A DNA stretch of 64,000 nt from Homarus americanus. Its lineage: Eukaryota; Arthropoda; Malacostraca; Decapoda; Nephropidae. The stretch spans positions 171,001 through 235,000 of the forward strand of contig NW_024732309.1 of assembly GCF_018991925.1 (NCBI RefSeq), read 5' to 3'. The notes under the pieces are model-generated. The model made no database searches. It was not told the DNA's origin and was given only the letters and a program-made list of their open reading frames with translations. The position numbers and the translations under genes are program-made. Below are positions 59,866-64,000 of the stretch, piece after piece (positions within the stretch are counted from its first letter, which is position 1; every line of letters begins with the position of its first letter).

Positions 59866-59946
59866 CGTAGGGAGGGAAGAAGGAAAATGGAAGCTTGTGA
59901 GGAAGAAAAGCATAATGCTGGAAGTGAAGCATTGAGAGAAATACAA

Positions 59947-60280
59947 CTGACTGATGAAGGTTGTACAGGTGAACGTAGGTCCCTCCTACACCTTAATTAC
60001 CTCACCTCAAAAGGCTACTAGGTGAGGTACACCCCCACTCCTCCCATTACACAATACAAAGACGACCACAAACAAATTTCTGGCTTCAATATCCACAAAC
60101 GTTCCTCAGTCGTCGTAAGTGGATATGTGATCAACGTCTCCTTGACCTACAGACAGATTCCCCCACACAATTAGCAACGTTTGAGGAGGGGGCATTCTAC
60201 AGGCTGGGTGGAAGGATAATTGGGTATGGGTATGAGACCTTGACCTAACCTTGACCTGTTCACTGGAAGGTTGTAAATGA
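59947..60280. other. Unique sequence, no gene seen
   Basis: Short frames only. Confidence 0.5.
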
Positions 60281-60284
60281 GGCC

Positions 60285-60668
60285 TAGGGTCGGTTGTACA
60301 AGACCGATGATTGGTTGGGCCTAGGTCAGTTTACAAGACCGATGATTGGTTGAGGCCTAGGGTCAGTTTGTCAAGACCGATGATTGGTTGAGGCCTAGGG
60401 TCAGTTTGTAACAAGACCGATGATTGGTTGAGGCCTAGGGTCAGTTTAACAAGACCGATGATTGGTTGAGGGCTAGGGTCAGTTTACAAGACCGATGATT
60501 GGTTGAGGCCTAGGGTCAGTTTGTAACAAGACCGATGATTGGTTGAGGCCTAGGGTCAGTTTGTAACAAGACCGATGATTGGTTGAGGCCTAGGGTCAGT
60601 TTGTAACAAGACCGATGATTGGTTGAGGCCTAGGGTCAGTTTGTAACAAGACCGATGATTGGTTGACA
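60285..60668. repeat. ~40-bp minisatellite, about 10 copies
   Basis: Unit core ACAAGACCGATGATTGGTTG followed by AGGCCTAGGGTCAGTTTGTA. Length variants lack part of GTAACA. Confidence 0.95.
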
Positions 60669-61202
60669 GACAGACGCGGGGAAAGTCACAACATCTACTG
60701 CCTTAATGCTGCTGCTACAAGGGACAGTTTGCCTCAGGTACTGTAGAAGAAGTGCTAGTCCGGGTGGTGGTAGGCGCCTGTGTAACCCCCCCCCCCTCCC
60801 AACACTACCTCACCCAGGTGTAGAGTACATCACAAGCACCATCTCTCTCTCTTTTATCACTGTTTATCACTTATTCTCTATCATGTTTGCTCTGCCTTTT
60901 CTCCACTACTGAACTGTACGTCTGGTGGCACGTGGGGGGACAGGTGCAGGAACTAGGCAAGAGTGTTGACCCCAGAACTGCGTCAGGTGAGGGTAGTGGG
61001 TCCCCAGGTGAGAGGCAGGTGACCAGGGTTTTCCCCCCCACAGGTAAGGCTAGCCATTACGGAACCAGGTCCTCTCCTATCGCTTCCTACCCATGACTAT
61101 CCACTACCTACCACTATCCACGACCTACCACCATCCACCAACCACCACAATCCACTATTTATCAGTCTAACACCGCCACCCCACCTGCCAAAACTACTCG
61201 TG
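60669..61202. other. No gene supported
   Basis: Unique DNA with a C10 run (60,787) and CCACTATCCA short repeats (61,096-61,150). Confidence 0.45.
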
Positions 61203-61295
61203 TGAAGTAAAGAATCTTGCCATAGTTTCACCCTGGCCGGGGATCGAACCCTGAACCACTCACTTACGAGGCGAGCATATTGACCATTACACACA
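61203..61295 (-). mobile_element. Second, truncated copy of the tRNA-derived SINE
   Basis: The minus strand has GTGTAATGGTCA, CTCGCCTCGTAAG, GGGTTCGATCC and then GGTGAAACTATGGCAAG followed by TTCTTTAC, matching the element at 6.84-7.07 kb in head, B box and first part of the body. Similarity ends at about 61,203. Confidence 0.65.
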
Positions 61296-61789
61296 TACAT
61301 TACTCTTTCATTGTAAATTAGTAAATATTATATTGTGTTGGCCATGTGACCTTACTCTGACCTTACATGACCTGACCCCAAACGAAGGTTTTAGGTCTTT
61401 GTGTTAACTAGTAATAAAATAACATTAACAGTCTATAATGATCTCGAGAAACATTAATATATCGAGCATATTTTTCCCAGTATAACAAGTTTTTTTTTTT
61501 TCCAAGTATGACAAGTGTGTATTTTTCATAATACGACAGGTGTGCATTTATCCTAGTATGACAGGTGTGCATTTCCCTGCACCATTTTTCAACATATATA
61601 TAAACTTACATTCGGGATACACGTGTTGTCTAAATCTTGCTACACCTGCAAATCGAGGTCACAGGTGTTTCCCTGGCAGTAAACAGATGTCAGCGTTTAT
61701 TACAATTGACGTCCCTATGACCCTGGCTACAAAGGTCATTAACACAGGACACAACCTAGCTAGTTACACTACCCCCACTCACCCTCAAT

Positions 61790-63443
61790 ATCCGTATCAA
61801 ACTAAAACACGAGAAAAGATTGGACCAATACAGTCAGATACCGGCGAGCTAACTGATAACGACGGAGAAATGAGCAATAATCTGAAAAAAATATGTGTCA
61901 ACAGTTTTCAGGCACCAACTATATATAGAGATAGTGAATAAATAGATTAAGCGAGATAGTAGTGACTAGTAACGATGTTAGTAAGCAAATAGACAAACTA
62001 AAGCCTAATAAGTCACCAGGTCCCGATGAGATATTTGCCAGAGTATTAAAGGAATGTAAGGAAGAGCTTAGTATGCCCTTAGCAAAGTTGTTTAACATGT
62101 CCTTAAAAACAGGTGTAGTACCAGAATCCTGGAGGATAGCGAATGTAATACCAATTTTCAAGAAGAGAGTTAGATCACTATCCTCTGACTACCGTCCAAT
62201 CAGCTTAACATCAATTGTAGGCAAATTACTGGAAGCAATCATTTCAAACTCTATTCGAAATCACCCGGAGAAGCACAAGTTGATCTATGATTCCCAGCAT
62301 GGCTTCACAAGCGGGCGTTCATGTCTAACTATTCTATTAACATTCTTTTCATCAGTTCTCGAATCGGTGGACGAGGGGCACAATTATGATGTGGTATATC
62401 TCGACTTTAGCAACGCCTTCACCAGAGTCCCCCACGAAAGACAAATAAGAAAAGTGGAGGCTCATGGCATTGGAGGAGATATTCTAAAATGGATTAGTGC
62501 GTGGTCACAGGACAGGAAACAGCGATTGGGGTAACGTCACAAGTGGTGTTCCCCAAGGCTCAGTACTTGGACCATTAATATTTATTATATACATAAACGA
62601 CAATGATATTGGCATAGACAGCAACATAAGTAAATTTGCTGATGACACTAAAATAGGGCGAGTAATTAAATCTGACGAGGACTCTACAAAACTACAGGAA
62701 GATCTAAAAAAAAATTCGAATGGTCTGAAAAATGGCAGATAAAATTCGATGTGGACAAATGTAAAGTACTTAGTCTAGGAGATGTAAACAGGGAAACCAG
62801 ATACCAGATGAACAACGATGTTATTGAGAAATCCGACTGCGAGAAAGATTTAGGAGTAATGATAAGTAGGAATCTTAAGCCAAGTAAACAATGTGTATTT
62901 GCTCGAAACAAGGCTAATAAAGTACTTGGGTTCATACAAAGGAGTGTTAGTTACAAGACTAGCGAGGTCATCCTAAAACTGTATCTTGCTCTTGTGAGAC
63001 CACACCTGGATTACGCAGTTCAGTTCTGGTCACCGTATTACAGAATGGATATAGAATCCTTGGAAAGAACTCAGAGGAGAATGACAAGACTAATCCCGGG
63101 CATTAGGAACCTTGAGTACAGAGACAGGTTAAAGCATCTTAATTTGCACTCCCACGAGAGGCGTAGAGTGAGGGGCGATATGATAGAGGTGTATAAATGG
63201 AAGTCAGGGCTAAACAAAGGGGACATTACAGAGGTACTCAAACTATCCAACCAGGAGCGAACTCGTAACAATGGTTTTAAATTAGACAAATTTAGACTTA
63301 GGCGCGAGATAGGTAAACACTGGTTTGGAAATAGATTAGTGGACGAGTGGAACAAGTTACCAAACATCATCATTAACTCTAATACGCTGGGTAGCTTCAA
63401 ACACAGGTTGGATGGATATATGAGTGATAGGGGTTGGGTGTAA
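61790..63443 (+). pseudogene. CR1-type LINE reverse transcriptase, frameshifted
   Basis: Homology begins in the linker before the RT (KIGPIQSDTGELTDNDGEMS, about 61,820) and a stop breaks the frame at 61,939. From 61,962 the RT runs: KPNKSPGPDEI, VPESWRIANVIPIFKK, DYRPISLTSIVGKLLE, YLDFSNAF (first catalytic Asp), then a deletion or frameshift near 62,515, GVPQGSVLGPLIF, FADD at 62,635-62,646 (catalytic Asp pair), another frameshift in an A-run at about 62,708, then the long C-terminal region ending GYMSDRGWV-stop at 63,443. Order and motifs match CR1-clade ORF2. The endonuclease part is missing. Confidence 0.88.
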
Positions 63444-63599
63444 ACGGGACTGACCAGTATGGCCCGCTGCAGTTTCCTCCATTTTTATGAAGATTAAATC
63501 TAAAATTGCAAGGTTAAATTTAACACTGGGGTAGGTTATACAAATCGAAAGGCGTAAATTACGACCAGATTAAAGATTTCGATCGGGTTATTAATTTAG

Positions 63600-64000
63600 A
63601 CCTGATTAGAGGCCATATTTTACTATTAGACGCCAGATTTAACTATTAGAGGCCATATTTTACTATTAGACGCCAGATTTAACTATTAGACGCCAGATTT
63701 AACTTTTAGACGCCAGATTTAACTATTAGACGCCATATTTAACTATTAGACGCCATATTTAACTATTAGACGCCATATTTAAATATTAGACGCCAGATTT
63801 AACTATTAGACGCCAGATTTAACTATTAGACGTCAGATTTAACTATTAGACTCCATGATTTAACTATTAGACTCCATGATTTAACTATTAGACGCCAGAT
63901 TTAACTATTAGACGCCAGATTTAACTATTAGACGCCAGATTTAACTATTAGACTCCATGATTTAACTATTAGACTCCATGATTTAACTATTAGACGCCAG
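63600..64000. repeat. 20-bp minisatellite running off the window end
   Basis: Unit GACGCCAGATTTAACTATTA with variants GGCCATATTT and GACTCCATGA, about 20 copies. The right end is outside the window. Confidence 0.95.

Noticed and set aside
58726..59946. 406-codon minus-strand Pro/Ser-rich frame
   Set aside because: Translation of the irregular GTGAGG/GGGAGG array. Other frames are also open.

Overview
The window looks like nuclear DNA from an arthropod, most likely a decapod crustacean. This is inferred from the spliced gene structure (GT-AG introns), the interstitial TTAGG/CCTAA arthropod telomere-type repeats, the very dense GT/CA and GA microsatellites, the CR1- and Rex1-like LINE pieces, and the pogo/Tigger-type DNA transposon remains. 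Nothing bacterial, organellar or viral was seen. Most long open frames in the first 12 kb and the last 10 kb are by-products of simple repeats and do not encode proteins.

Layout. 1-7,340 is almost entirely tandem repeats: a GGA/GAG purine tract, long GT/CA runs, a ~23-bp minisatellite at 1.7-2.5 kb, a ~19-bp C-rich array at 3.9-5.7 kb and a 12-bp array at 6.2-6.4 kb. A tRNA-derived SINE lies at about 6.84-7.07 kb. 8.9-9.7 kb is the 3' end of a Rex1/CR1-type LINE. Minisatellites follow at 10.2, 11.25-12.54 and 13.3-13.55 kb. 13.6-28 kb is AT-rich and nearly featureless, with one exon-like segment at 16.4 kb and a Tigger fragment at 19.1-19.3 kb.

The one well supported gene is on the minus strand, from 46,887 down to 29,785. 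It has ten coding exons whose splice sites and phases all fit, giving about 863 residues. The predicted protein has an N-terminal THAP-like zinc finger, an acidic stretch, a nuclear-localisation-like basic segment, a coiled coil, low-complexity linkers and a C-terminal MYND zinc finger split over the last two coding exons. It is probably a chromatin or transcription factor. I do not recognise it as a named family. A second, canonical THAP exon (42,722-43,010) lies in intron 2 with its own ATG, and its donor phase would also join exon 3, so two alternative N-termini are possible. A CRE+ETS motif pair upstream of exon 2 may be a further promoter. The introns carry pogo/Tigger-type material: a decayed transposase (39,833-41,050), an 813-bp element with clear terminal inverted repeats (41,490-42,302), and a second element with an internal hairpin (32,281-33,166).

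47.6-64 kb returns to repeats: a 95-bp array interrupting a 21-bp array, a 30-bp array full of TGACGTCA sites joined to a second Rex1-like LINE 3' end, a 22-bp array related to the one at 13.3 kb, many GT/GA microsatellites, a partly inverted 30-bp array, G-rich arrays, a 40-bp array, a second SINE copy, a frameshifted CR1-type LINE (about 61.8-63.44 kb) and a 20-bp array that runs off the window end.
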